Shown piece by piece: positions 1 to 13,100 of a stretch of 16,531 bases of DNA; the first letter of the stretch is position 1; each line of letters opens with the position of its first letter. The notes under the pieces are model-generated. The model made no database searches. It was not told where the DNA came from and worked only from the letters and a program-made list of their open reading frames with translations. The stretch is from Irineochytrium annulatum (taxonomy: Eukaryota; Chytridiomycota; Chytridiomycetes; Chytridiales; Chytridiaceae), in the NCBI GenBank assembly GCA_027600665.1, contig JADGJL010000641.1, positions 1-16,531 on the forward strand. Direction: 5' to 3'. The position numbers and the translations under genes were made by a program.

Positions 1-85
1 AAGTGATTTGAGCCACGCTGAGCCCATTAGGAGCTGCACTCACCTGCAGATATACCTCTGCGAACCCATATCCTTCATAGCTATT
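1..85. repeat. Left copy of a diverged direct repeat flanking HYDIN
   Basis: By eye it matches 16128-16211 in the same orientation at roughly two thirds identity, with shared blocks AAGTGA, CGCTGAGCC, ACTCACC, GCAG and ACCTCTGCG. The left copy may run beyond the window edge. On the minus strand both copies contain a GTGAGT that reads like a splice donor, following a Tyr-Glu...Ala-Glu-Val-like reading frame. They could be exon ends of related genes or members of a dispersed repeat. Confidence 0.5.
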
Positions 86-86
86 G

Positions 87-280
87 CGGGTGACGGCCAG
101 ATTGTCCTCCCCACTAACTTGTCCCTCCCCACTTTCTGCGCACCGCTGGCTATCATCGACGCCTGACCCTTTGCTGTGAAGGATATGCAACCTCTCCCCC
201 TTCTCGGAGTTAGCCTGCGGGTGGTCTTAGCACACGGCAGGAAGATGTCACTGACTACCACGGGTGACGGCCAGATTGTC
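87..280. repeat. Perfect 20-bp direct repeat pair
   Basis: CGGGTGACGGCCAGATTGTC occurs at 87-106 and again at 261-280, 174 bp apart. Between them, TGAAGGATATG at 177-187 is an inverted copy of CATATCCTTCA at 67-77. The stretch looks rearranged from one ancestral unit. No transposase or coding signal was seen. Confidence 0.75.
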
Positions 281-1105
281 GTGATGGCCAGAACTAACAA
301 GTATATGCAATCAAGCAGATTTTTCAGATTTCAGGAAGACCCCGTGGATTTTTCACCAACTGTGTAGGCGCGTCCCTTGCTTGCATCGGACAACGTTGCT
401 GAGTCTCCCTCCCCTTTGCTATACCTCAGGATTTTGACTCTATTCCACCAATAACCCATTGGTGTTGCTCTGTGCGCCTTTCTGGCGACGTGAGCGGTCT
501 ACGGCTGGCACCTGTTGAGGAATTGCGATGCACGATGAAGAATATGTGGGAAGGGACATGATGGTTACGACAGGTTCCCCGTGCATTTTATCAAGTATAG
601 GCTTTATGCCGGTGATATGTACTGTAGGCAATGTTGCATGCATACATTTATCAAGTCTTAATATGATATGACTTTGACCCTTTGGACCGCGGCGGTCACG
701 TTGCTGGGCACAGGGCCTGGGACGATGGCTGGTGAAGAAGGGAGACGCGGAAGCAGTACTCGCGTTGACATGCGTCGAGACTTGAAGGTTTTTTTGTTGA
801 TTGCCTGACGACAAGCTGCACTGGCGATCTGGCAGCCTACAGAAAAATCATCAGCCGTATTTGCCTGTCGAAATGTGGAATTTCCTGACCAAAAACAACG
901 TTTTGGTGAAAACTCGACAGCTAAAAAAAAGGGCAGCCGAACTGGCAGGTATTTAAAACACCCTATGTAACTAGGTTGGCTATGTTCTATTGCATTAATG
1001 TGCATATTTGATACTTAAACGCTATGTAAGCTTGCAGCACGATGATAAATATATCAAATGCTCTGATAACTACAAAACTCTGCAACGTAGAAGCGCATAC
1101 GGGCA
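281..1105. other. 3' flank of HYDIN, no recognised gene
   Basis: Open frames of 115-124 codons on the minus strand (440-814 and 658-1005) overlap each other in different frames, have biased composition and resemble nothing I know. I treat them as chance. No AATAAA was found on the minus strand after the stop at 1106. Small features only: GCATTTTATCAAGT/ACATTTATCAAGT at about 583-597 and 644-656, and a GACCGC-G-GCGGTC palindrome at 685-697. Confidence 0.5.
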
Positions 1106-4100
1106 TTATAACTGATTTTTCAAGTAATATATCCAGCTCACATTAGACCCTCCTTTGTGAGTTACTGTTAACTTTCCGACCTTCGCAGACTTTGGCTCTA
1201 AATGTTGTGTTAGTGGAAGAAAATTTGTGAATGCAGATACCGTTTGAGTTTACTGCCTGTATTGTCATATTAATCAATTTCTTTGGCCCAATAGTCTCCG
1301 TCGCCTTCACAGAGAATGCTGGGTTATCCTACACATATTGTTACCTTCACACGGGCAAGCTTACAGCTTACCACGACGAAAATAAAGGTGGCAGATGTGG
1401 CGAACACATTTTTGAAGGGCACAGTTGCATAAGATCCCTGCTTTATGGTGATGGGTCCTTGCGGCCGAGGAGCTATGCAATGTCCGTACAAAGGGCAAAT
1501 ATAGTCTCCGCCACTCGTCGACGAAACCAACAATTGTGTTCGAACGTCTCCAAGTTTTGACGGCTCATACGTAACATCAATGCATACTTCGACTCCTCCC
1601 GTAGAAGCTAGTGATGGTCAAGTAACCTGGCGGGATGTTGGTTTCTTACCTGACGGCGCAATAACTGATTTTTCAGCAGAGAAATCCGGACTATCGATTT
1701 TGCAAGAGTACTCTGTCTTCGTCTTGGCATAGCTTAGAAATCGGAATGTTTGTGTTTGACTGCCTCCCAGCCCGATCTTAAAGTGAAGACTTCTTTCAAT
1801 GGCCGGGGGGGTTGATATGATCCTTAAATCGTATTGGTAAACCCCTAGCTCTGCACTAGTAATCGCCAGTCGTGCTGTTGCTTCCCGTGCTTGTAATGGC
1901 AGAAACTCAACAGTACAGTTTCCGTCGGACCTAAAAGTAATGGTTGGCGAATGCATGGCTGTAAAAATTACCTTGGCTGGACTAAGAAAGAATGCGTGAC
2001 CGATATATCGGGATGGTTACAGGTCGCGTTAAATGCGACAGCGGTGGGGAGTGGGTTTGTTATGCAAATGTCGCGAGTTAATGTCTGACGGACTGGTGTG
2101 AGCATTTCAATGGTTGAGATAATCCCAGGGGGCGTTGACTTAAAGGCAACGTTATAGTACATAAATTCTTGAGTGATCTCGTTTCTAAATATAACCTTCG
2201 CGTTGATGACCCCCTCCTTGTAGGCGTAGAAATTGAGCTTGTAATCCCTTGATACTAATGGCGGGACGTCAATGAAGTCGTGGCCTTTTAAGATTACTGA
2301 AGAGTCGGGTTTAGCAACCTCGATTACGACCTTGAATCTCTGTGATCGCTTAAGCCAGTTTGTAGCCGCTAGAATTTCCGTGTATGACGTTTTGCAAGGA
2401 ATGTCACGAGATATGGATCCGGCAGACAACGGTTTGTCAACAGATCCAAAGAGTTTGTACAACAGGCCGCTTCCATCCGGTAAAGGAAAGAAAATTGAAC
2501 CCTCGTGTCTGCCACCATCCCCTGCACCAACAGTTTCGTAAGGCAAGAATACAAGATCGTAGGACTTCGATTGTCCTGGCTCAATATCAATATGCTCCGG
2601 TCCTGACCAATGCTCGTTCTCAATAACAGGGCGTATGTGCCACGGCGTCGACGTTTTGTTTTCTAACTTGATTCCTTTGATATCTGCCTGCCTTACAGGA
2701 GTGGAGAATTTTATAACATCGTTTTGCATTGGCTGTGGTATGCACATCCCAGTCAAAGTTAAATATAGCGGCCCAGCGCCTTCCACGGAACATATAATGT
2801 TTTCATATCGAACATCTTGATTGACCTCAAGTGGATGGAAAGTAATCTCAAGAGAGATGTCCATTCCTGGCGAAATGTAGCCTTCGGCAGGTGAGATTGA
2901 AAAGTCCGGCTGAAATTTCGTGACGTCCCAGTGAAACTTCGCGCCGATATCCCCCGTATTTTGCAGCTGCAGTCTCCTTGTCGTACAGCTCTTTTGGACA
3001 ACCGCTCCAAACGGCAACGTATCATTTTCCAATTTGACCTCAATTCCTTGGCATGCACCCGATACAAAAAAGAGTGTTTTTGTGATACCGGGCGCCTCGA
3101 GAACAACTTCCTCGTTAAACGGAGGGATCCGGTGTTGCGGTTGGAATTTAAGCTCTAGGTTAAGAACTCCTTTTGGCCGCAATGTACACTCGCCGCAATG
3201 TGAAAGCGTGACAAAGTGGTTACTAAGGATTTCTAGCCCTGCAACCGCGCCAAGAGTAAAATTGGCAGGTATCGCGCTCTTATTTGTTATCTTGATTGAC
3301 CTGGTAACCACATGGCCTACTCTCACTGCGCCAAAGTTAACGTTCCTGGATTCGGCTTGAGACGTCTCCACTCTAAACTCTACGCCGGTTCCAGTAAAGA
3401 CTAGATCCACCGCAGACAGCCCGTTTATTTCCACTTTGACCGTTTCTTTGTACGTCCGAGCCGCGCGTGGGAAGAAGCTTATATCTAGATCGGTAGTTTC
3501 CCCAGGTCCTAAGGTTGACAGCCCTTTTTGCACTTCAAAAGCACTAGACTCCAAAGGCAAGATATCAAAGGTAACCTCTTTTACGTCATCGTTCGTCATT
3601 TTAACCTTCGTCGTTATTGGTGTCATTCCAGCTTTGTAAAGAAATTGGGTCCCGAAATCGAAAGCGGTTGCCGAAAATCTTATGAGAGGTTTGCAGCCGC
3701 TGCCCAGCACGGTGACAGGGTAACTCGTACCATTCACTATTTGGCAAACGGCCTTTGCACCATTTAACGTTAAATTGGCGGTAGGCTGAAATAAAATTTC
3801 GCAAACAACTCTGTCCGCTTTTGCGACCGTTCCCACTTCTGGGCTTATGAAGAGAATTCCGGGGGGTCTGCTATAAAGCTTCCATGCGAAATCGAAGTTG
3901 AACTTCCCCGAGTTTATGATCGTCACGCGCTTCAACCTCTTTTCGTTGATTTGTACTTGCCCAAAGTCTATAGCATTATCGCAGCTAGACGGTCCCGACG
4001 CTAGCTCAAAAACAGTTCCATCCGCCATTTCACTTTGTAATGATTCGTGAATTTCATAACCCTCCCCTTTTACATTTATCGTGACAGGGGTAGGCTTTTT

Positions 4101-7100
4101 TTTAACGTTGCAGACCAGGTTGAAGTTGAAAACCTTCTCAGCCGAAGGACAGAAGGTAATATCAATAGGAACTTCCGAGTGACTTCCGATGGTGCCTGAC
4201 ACAGGCGAAAATCTCAAAACCGGGACTCCGTTTAACCCGTGTTCGGACGACGTCTCATTGAATGAAAACGCGAAGGGCACCGCCTCACTGTTAATGAGTT
4301 TAACGGTTTCCTTGAATTGTCTCCCAACTAGTAAGGACTTGAAATTGACACTGACTCGATCCATGTATATGTTTGGCTCTACGGCTTGACCGACCAAAAG
4401 AAATGGTATGTAAACATTTTGGCCGAGTAATGACAGCTTCCATAAAGATTCCTAGGGCGAAGGAGTTAACAAAATCTACGCCTCAACGCACAGGTGGTCA
4501 CCTTTAAGTCGACACTTTCCGGAGTAAAGTCAAACACCATTTCAAACTTCTTGGACGAGAGAACGAGGCCCCGTTGGGTGTTGCACCGGAAAACGCGTTG
4601 TTCAGATGAAGATTCGCACGTCCATTCAAACTCGTAAGGCGTACTCGTTGGATTGACAATGTAAAACCTTTTGGTGTTTCGGACCTTCACGCCGCAAGAA
4701 CCGAACTCAATCACTCGCGTATTTTGCGGAAGCACTTGTGGGACGCCATTTGCGGAGCCTATCTCTGGATTTCTTCTCTCGCTTGTCAAATAGTCGCTAT
4801 CCTCTAGTTCGAAGTGAATGAAAGGTCGCAGGCCCGTACCCAAAACCGGTATCGACAACATTTTCGCTTCTTTAACCAAATTTTGCATCAGACATCTTGC
4901 AACGAAAGAGAATTCGCCGTCATCACTTGGACAAAAACGCACGGCTATCACAAGATTTTCACCGGGCTCAACAGATCCTTCTTTAGGAGTCACTGAAAAC
5001 GGGCAATCGTCCACCCCGCCTCCAACTTGCTGTCCATCCTCGCTGCAGAAGACAAATGCGTATTGAAGTTGAACCTTTCCGGTATTTTTTAAATTAAATC
5101 GGTACACTCTTGTCGAATACATAGTAGTACTTCTAAATTTGATATGCGATGTATCACATTCGTAACTGCAATAATCCGCAAAAGCACTCAGGGACAACTG
5201 GTGCTCTGTAGGGTTTAAGCTAAGAACTTCAAATAAAGGTTCGGGGTAAGCTTCGGCAATCTTCTTCGGCGAAATTGTTTTACTGTCACTCAGCTGCCAT
5301 CGTATAGACTTCAATCTGTCGTCCCAGTCAGACTCCGTGCTTTGATTCAGATATTTGATCTTCGTTACTTTGCAGACCACTTTAACGTGATTTATCTCGG
5401 CGGGTGCTTTCGGACAAAACGAGACTGTGATTTCCTTTTGAGACTTCGGTCTTAAATGGGCAACGGTAGGAGAAAAGACAATCTCGGGATAGTCAGTCGC
5501 CCACACAGTCCTGATTACATCGGTTGAATGGTTTGTCACCAAGAAATTGGTTTGCTTCGTGTTGCCAATAAAACAATCTCCGAGTAGCAATTCGCTATCT
5601 GCCTCATTTGGCAACTCAAAAGTCACATCGTCCGCGTACCCTTCACCTGAGACTTGGATCACGGAATCCTCAAAACTATTGTCAACCACGCGAACCTTTA
5701 ACTCGCCCTCAAATTTTCGAATACTTAAAGCACGAAACTTAATGTCAATGCTTTTCGTTTCCTGAGGTTTTAAAACGTGATACGCGCTCACACCGTTGCA
5801 CTCAAATGCATCAAGTTCGTTCAGAAGCCATTCTAATTTCACTTTAGCAGAAATAATGCCCTCATTTCGAACGACGAGGGATAGCGATTGGCTTGTGTTA
5901 AGTAGCATTCGGCGGAATTTCATCAGCACCCATCCATTCTTATTCCTCAAAATCGGTTTTTCGATAGTAACGCGAGGTAGTGTGCCCTCCCCACGGATTT
6001 CAAAAGTCAAGGTTTTTGACTTAGATTGATCAACGTTTTCAACAACTGCTTCGAAAATGCCTGCGTAAGACTGAATAGAAGTGGGGTGAAACGATACAGT
6101 AACATATCGGTGCTCGTGGCTCGGTATCGTCAATTTCTTGGGCTCAATATCGAAGGCAAAATCAGCCGCATCCGATTTCGTCCGCGACCGCGGCCTGGTG
6201 GCAATAGCGACGTCGCAAGGAACTTTGAACGGATTCGAAATCTTATATCTCACTTGTGCTTGCTGACCAGCTAAATAGGCTCCGAAGTAAAAGACTCTGT
6301 CTTCCTCAGCATAAACATTCGCCTGCGTATTAAATAGCTCTAGCCGTTTGCACACTGTCTGCTCTTCGAATATAGAGGCGAAATCGGACGTGTTAATGCC
6401 AGGCACACAACTTTCTCCGATGAGGCGGTACTCAATGACGTCAAGGTAATCGTTCGGAGATCGATCTGAGATATCGATTGCAACACTCTCCTCAAAGCTG
6501 CCGGGAGTGTCGGAATGAAACTCGACCGTAATTTGGTGCTTCGTCCCGGAAGCGACGATACCGCTTGTTGGAAACACCGTAAACGCACCGAAATTCGCCG
6601 CGTCAGCTTGTTTTACAAGCTCCTTCCTGTTCAATATCTTTTGAGTTGGAGGAGATGTCGCTCTTCCGTTTTTCGATGGTCTTGAATTTGTGCGAAGTTT
6701 ACCACCCGGACGGGAGTCATTCGTTCCCTGAATGATTTTGTAGATTGAATACCTGAAATCAAATTCTCCCAGATTTTCGACGGTAAACTGTCTGCTAAGC
6801 TTCGTCCCAAACACTAAAGCCCCAAAGTTTACTTCCCTTACCGGAAGAATCGAAAACCGACTAAACACTGCTCTAGCACACAGCTTTACGGTCTGAATAG
6901 ATGTGACTTCACCGGTCGTTGGCTCGATGTAGTGACATTTAAGACTTGTGTTGTCTTTGATAAGAATTTCGCGGTTGGCTTTGAATAAAATTTGGACCGC
7001 AAAAGGCTTATCAGATGGGGCCATAGTGCTTTGCTGAGGAGTTATTGTGAACAGCTCATTCAAGTCCTTGTTCTCAAATACAAATTTGAACCCGACCTCG

Positions 7101-10100
7101 TACTTTCCTGTCAAACCGTTAACATAGCACACTAAAAGCCCGTGGGTACCTTTGTTTTTCAAAGTGCACATCTGCCTGCCTTCTTCCATGACCTTCAAAA
7201 CACCGAAGTCGAGACCACCTTCGTAGCCTTTAGGAAAATGAAGATCCATTGATACGTCGTAGGCCTCTGCCGTTACAAGAATGGGTACCTCTTGTACGAC
7301 CCCACCGAGCTTCTCCGTATCAGACACTTCGACGCGAATGGATCTCCGGCTTATCACGACTGGCTTTGTTCCTTTAAATTCAGCAGTGATGATTTGCTCT
7401 TGATACGACTCGATAACCCCTTCCAGCGGCGAAATAGCGAATTCGTCTCCAAGCACCTCCACCTGCACAAGCTTCCACCCGACTGGCATTAGCGTGTTAT
7501 TTTTCAATCTGATTTCTCTCCTCTCGCTCCGATTCGTAAGCATTTTGTCGAACGAGAGCTGCCTCTTGTCGATTTCAAGTTCCGGCTTCACCCCAACGAC
7601 GGAGATTTTATAACAATAAGGTTCCGGATTATCCTTGACGCAGCAAACCAACATGTCCTCGAAATAAATCGCAGAACGCGGATAAGCCCACAGGAAAAAA
7701 TTCTGCGATTGGCCCGGCATGAGGTCCATGGCCGGGGGGTCAAAGAAAAAGACATCCGACTTAATATCGTTCTTCAACGTAAAAAAAACTTTGATCTCCT
7801 GCAATGAGGGATTTGATATGGTCAAAATCGCCCTGTTTTCTGGAAACCGTTCCAGATACTTTTCACGCGGCTTACTGTAGAGTAGCGGACCAAATTCAAA
7901 AATGCCGGTGGAGGCAACATATTCGCCATGCGTTATTGTTTTTTCCTCCTTGCTCTTTCTCCACTTAGGAAAGATCTTCTTAAAGTCGCTGACAATTTGC
8001 GAATACTTGCAATGGCCTACACATACAAGAGCAAATCTCGCTTTCGAGCCAACAATCTCGAATTGTAGTGTTTGATCAAACTTCCCAATTTCATTTGATC
8101 CAAACTTTACGGAAAGTTCTTTCCTTTCCTTGGGCTGCAAAATCCATCGAAATCGAGCCACACCGTCTTTGTCAGGGTCTTCCTCTAAATTTTCAGCAAT
8201 CTTTGCGTCTTCGGCCATCTTAGAAGTCGGCCGAACACGCTTACTATTCGATGTCGAATTCCCCGAAGAACTAGCGCCAGCTGCCGCCACATTGGTTCCG
8301 AGGCTAGCCGCAGTTAAAGATTGGTTACCCATAGAACCTACAACTCCGGAAGAATTGTTTCCGCCAGCGTTAGAAAAGGCAGGGCCGTCTCCCTTTACAG
8401 TAGCACTGCCAACCGCGGTACCATCAGGCAGTCCCGAGCCTTCCTCTTCTGTCTCATTCGGGGAGAGAGGAGGTTGTAGCTGAAATAATCTTGACTGGAT
8501 AATCGGCTCACGTTCGGCGGGGAAGTACACTATCTGCTCAATATACGGTGGCGGTATCAGCTCCTTTTCCATGACCACCTCTTCGGATTTCGGTACCGAT
8601 GGAAGAAATTCTGATATGATTTTGAAGACGGCATCCTCGTCAAGAGAGCCATTGATTTCATGAAACTGTGGACCTGACTCATCGGCTAAGTGCGCCTCGT
8701 CCGTTGCCACGCTTATATTAGACGCGAAGTCGCCAGCAATGTTGTTTGTTGCCGTATTCGTTGACGAAAGAGGTGGCGCCTTAATCCGATTGGGAGGAAT
8801 CTTTTTCTCGCCAGCAGCAGCTGATGATACGATCTGCCTTGTGGAAGAATGTCTCTCTCCATCCCGTATAACTGATAAAATCGGCTCGAGTGTTGAGTTG
8901 TAAAACTCCAAGCGCCTAAAAGTGGTTTCATTGATGAATGTGTCACCGTATTCGCTCAAAGTAAACCGAGATGACAACTCATCGATTTCTCCCCCATTTC
9001 TCATATTTTCTTTGTCGGGCCGATCTATCGCGTCTCGGGCTTGAAGCCTCCTAGCAAGCCTAGGTGATACATTTCCCTTCTCCCCCTTTGCACCCTTTAA
9101 ATCTCCTTTTGCTCCAGGAGACAAAGCTAGCTTCTCTTTGTCTGGGTTGTAACTTGGCTGCCTTGTTAGGCGCCTGTTCGTCTTCTTTTTCTTGGAGTTT
9201 TCCTCCTCAGCTTTGCGTTCACCGACTCTGAGAGCGACTTCTTCTTCCCAGTGTTTGCGCTCCAGCTTTTTTCGATCCTGCAACTCCTTGACTTTCCGCT
9301 TGTACTTCATCATGGCAATATCATAATGTTCTCTTTCCACCTCGGTCAAGTTGTCGTATTCCTCCTCAGATATATCCTTGACCTGCATGGGGTCCAAATC
9401 CTTGTCGCCGGATTGTCGAACGAGAGCCGCCTCACGTTCTTTTATATGATTTGGATCAATTGTGAAGGTAAAAAAGAATGTCTTTCGCTTGTCTCCCAAA
9501 GCCTTCAAGACAGACTTCAATAGATTCATAGGCGTTAAGGTATATTTCGATTCTAGCCCGTCAATGATAACTCCGTGGGTACAATCATCCCGCTGCAGCC
9601 GCGCTTTCACGAACTCGGTTATAATTTCGTCCGGTATTGTCACGTGGTGGTCGAACTGATCAAAGTGATCCCCCGGTGCTCTACTGCTCGACAAGTCATC
9701 TGAACCAAGAACTTGTCCTTTGGAAAGTGAATGTTCAAACATATCCCCACTTCGTGGTTCCTTTAACTTAACGGAAGCTTGAACAGGGTCAAGATATGTT
9801 GTAACATCAAAATTTGGCGACGCTTCAATGATATCATCAATTTTGAGATAGGCGGCCCCAAAGATTTTCTGTAATTTTTTTGCCTGTGTCGTTCTACCAG
9901 AATACGGAGGCCCGTGCAGAATGATGTTGACCCCAAGTTCGCCAGCGTCGGTGGCACTATTGCTCAACTTCATGTTCTTCACAGAAGTATCGATAAGCTC
10001 CCCTACGCCAACACCTTCAGTTGCCGCCAATCTTGTGGGAACAAGTATTTCTGGGGGTTGCGGATTTGCCTTCTGCTTCATTTTAAGGTTCGCTGCCTCT

Positions 10101-13100
10101 ACAATATGCTCCGGAAGACCTTGTCCTGGTTCCCTCGGGGGTAAAAAGATTGCGCTTCCTTCGTAACCGTCGACGTTTCTTAGCATCTCCTCCTCTTCGA
10201 GATAAATCTGATCGAATTCGAGCGAATATATCTCGACGGGGTAGTTGGTGGGGTTAAAGATGTAAAACTTGGAGTCGATTCCTTCTGAGCACGGGAGTAT
10301 CGGCCCCATAACAAGAGATTCAGGCTCAAACTGTATCACTGGCTTAAACCCCCTTCCGAACAGGTGTATATTTATGGGCTGACCGTTCATGCTAACTTTA
10401 AAGGGAATGATAGCGTCGTAATCTTTTTCTTCCGTTGGCGAAAACTGCACGAGAACGATGATTTTCTCGCCCGGCTGCAGTAATCCACTGCTAGGGACGA
10501 TATCAAATTCTTTCACAACAACACCCGACTTCTTTTTCGGCATCCGTTTTGACCCACCTGCAGCTTCCTTCGGGTCCGGCGGTATGGTGGTCCATTCACA
10601 AGCCACTGTGTTTTTGTTTTGAAGCTGAATGCTAACGGTTTTCCTGCGGCCGCAGACAATCTCGCCAAAATCGATCTCATTTGATGATACACTCAAATCA
10701 GGTAACGTCACATCCGCTCGAAGCAATAGGGTAGTTGTTGGGCCTCCCAAGATGTTAATAGGAAGCTCGATATGTACCGTGCCGATATTCTGGCTTCTGG
10801 CTGTAAACGACACTTGAAACTCAATCGATTCGTAGTACGGATGACCAGGAAGAAGCTTGACTCTGTCGGGTTCAATACTAAAGCCCGTCCCGGTAAGGAT
10901 TGACTTATCCAAAAGAAATGATATCGGATGCAAGCTCCGGTTGGTAAGTCGGAAAGTCTTCTTTCTGTTCGTGTTCCGTATAACGTTCCCGAAGTTGCAT
11001 ATAAAGGTCGCCAATTTGACTTCCGAGCTCTCTACAATCGAATTACTGGCTCGTTTATCCTTCATCAACTTTTGCGATTGGGAGCTTTTGAACATCAAAA
11101 TAGGCGATCCTATCATCCTGGCCTTCGGGGCGCTAAGGCCCTTAGACTTTATATCGTCATTTAAAAGCTCCAAGAAGTCGAGGGTTTTTTGTCTCAGTAG
11201 AATTCTCTCCGCTTCAGCTTCAACTTCGACCTCAAATTGTACCTCTGTCAACTTCCGTTTGCTCTTCGTCACAGTTATTCTGGCTTCCGTCAATGCGCCA
11301 TCAAATAAATGATCAGAAATTCTCGGAATATTCATCTGCAGGTGAGGAAAGACTCCTGTCCCGGTCACGCGAATCTTGAAGGGCTCAAAGAAGGCCAGCT
11401 GAACGTAAAAGCAATCGTCAATAGCTTCCGGGACGCATGGGCAAAATCGGACGGTTATCTTTTGCTTTCCGTGCGGAGAGATGGTCCCGGAGGACGGACA
11501 AATCATTACTTTCTGAGTAAGCGTGCTTACAGGATAAATAATAGTGCTGTAGTCGAATGTAACGCGACCAGTATTGGAGAGTATCAGGTCTTGCTCCAAA
11601 ATATCCTGGTATAGCTGCGTTCCGAAGTCCAAGACTTGCTTATCAATTGTATACTCGATAACAGATGCCTCTCCTTTGATATTGACCTCGTACTTTGGAC
11701 CCCCCACGACATCACAAATCGCTGTTACGACGAAGAGACCGCCGCTGCGTCCGTAGAATGTAACCTCCACAATTTCAACCTCCCCAGGAAGCAAGGTCCC
11801 TCGTGTAGGGAGAATATCAAACACCTGGTGAATAGGAAATCGCTTATCGACTGAAACGACCTCTTGGACGCCTGATACGTCCATAGAACTCTCTAAGTAA
11901 GCCCAGGTGTACTCCACCGGCAAGGTACTGCAGTTGGTGATCTGAAAGGTTTTCTTATGCTCCGTGTCATTCGGTATACAGCCAAATGTTAAGGAAGTTG
12001 CACTGAAACTTAAATTCGGAAAGGTAACTTCGCTGAACAGCTCGATGTAGTCCTTTTGTGGGTGCTCAGAGTACGTCACGACAAGTCGAGCGTGATCTTT
12101 ACACGATACTCGACTTGTGTTATACTTCGGGTCATAGCGAACACAGACGGTAATGCTTTCGTTTTGATTGAGCCTATGGTCAATTTCGTTGGGCTCGACG
12201 CTGTAGGGGATTGGACATTTGAACGACAAGTGCAGAGGCAAGGACGACGTGTTTGTTAAACACAGCTCTTCCGTAAGCAGTTCGAAATCCTCATCTCGTG
12301 TATGTGCAGAGATAAACTTTAATTGCGGCGGCGAGACATCTATCAGCGGATTCACGAAATTTGCTGTAACGTTGGACTCCACGATGAGCCTTCGGGCCGG
12401 ATCTTTATCAATGGTGCCCTGGCATATCAAAGCTTCCTTGCACTTCATGGCCTTGTTCGAATATCCCTTAATGACGATGATTTGCTGCTGATTTGGTTTC
12501 ATAGTAAACCGCTGTGGAAAAACTTCAAAGACCTGATTCATTGCAGCCGCCACGTCTTTTCGAACAAAGCGTTCTTCCTCGATAGACCAGTGCAAAGTTT
12601 GGGACCGCCTGCCCTTATTGACCAAGGTAAACTCCCTTGAGCACTCCCTATTACTAAACACGTCCGAGAAGTCCACGTTCCTAAGCCCTTCCTCAAAAGT
12701 AATAGTCGAACCCATGCCTCTCGCTACAAGCTGCACTTCGTGAATGCCATCGGACTGAACGCCAATCTTCAAGATATCCGTGAACTTCAGACAGTCGTCC
12801 AAATATGCTGTCACGTCAATGGACACGTTCGCCCCTGGAGCAATAGTACCGTACAGCTGCTCAATGCGAAACACGGACGACTCGCTGACGGTGGCGCAAG
12901 TGAAGTTTGCCGAGATGGGCGAGTCGTTGGTTAACGTCAAGGACATGGAGACCTCCTTCAACACTTGAATCTTGCCCCAATTGATTTCATTTGCAGACAA
13001 GATAATATTTGGGCCGATTCCGCTCGCGGATATGTCGACCCCAAGCGGCATGTCGTCGTTACCGAATACTTTGATGAATATAGGGAAGTTTACTTGCCCG

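Noticed and set aside
440..1005. Two overlapping minus-strand open frames of 124 and 115 codons downstream of HYDIN
   Set aside because: Different frames over the same bases, no recognisable family, no splice partners. A small unknown gene cannot be excluded but is not supported.
1231..1560. 109-codon plus-strand open frame
   Set aside because: It is antisense to HYDIN exons 14 and 15, which match the conserved HYDIN C-terminus.
4389..4451. Separate gene starting near 4397 on the minus strand
   Set aside because: The conserved sequence ESLWKLSLLGQNVYIPFLLVG continues upstream of that point to a splice acceptor, so this is HYDIN exon 12 and not a new start.
10857..11312. 151-codon plus-strand open frame
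   Set aside because: It lies antisense to conserved ASH and linker sequence of HYDIN exon 11 and shows no domain. It is a shadow of the real frame.
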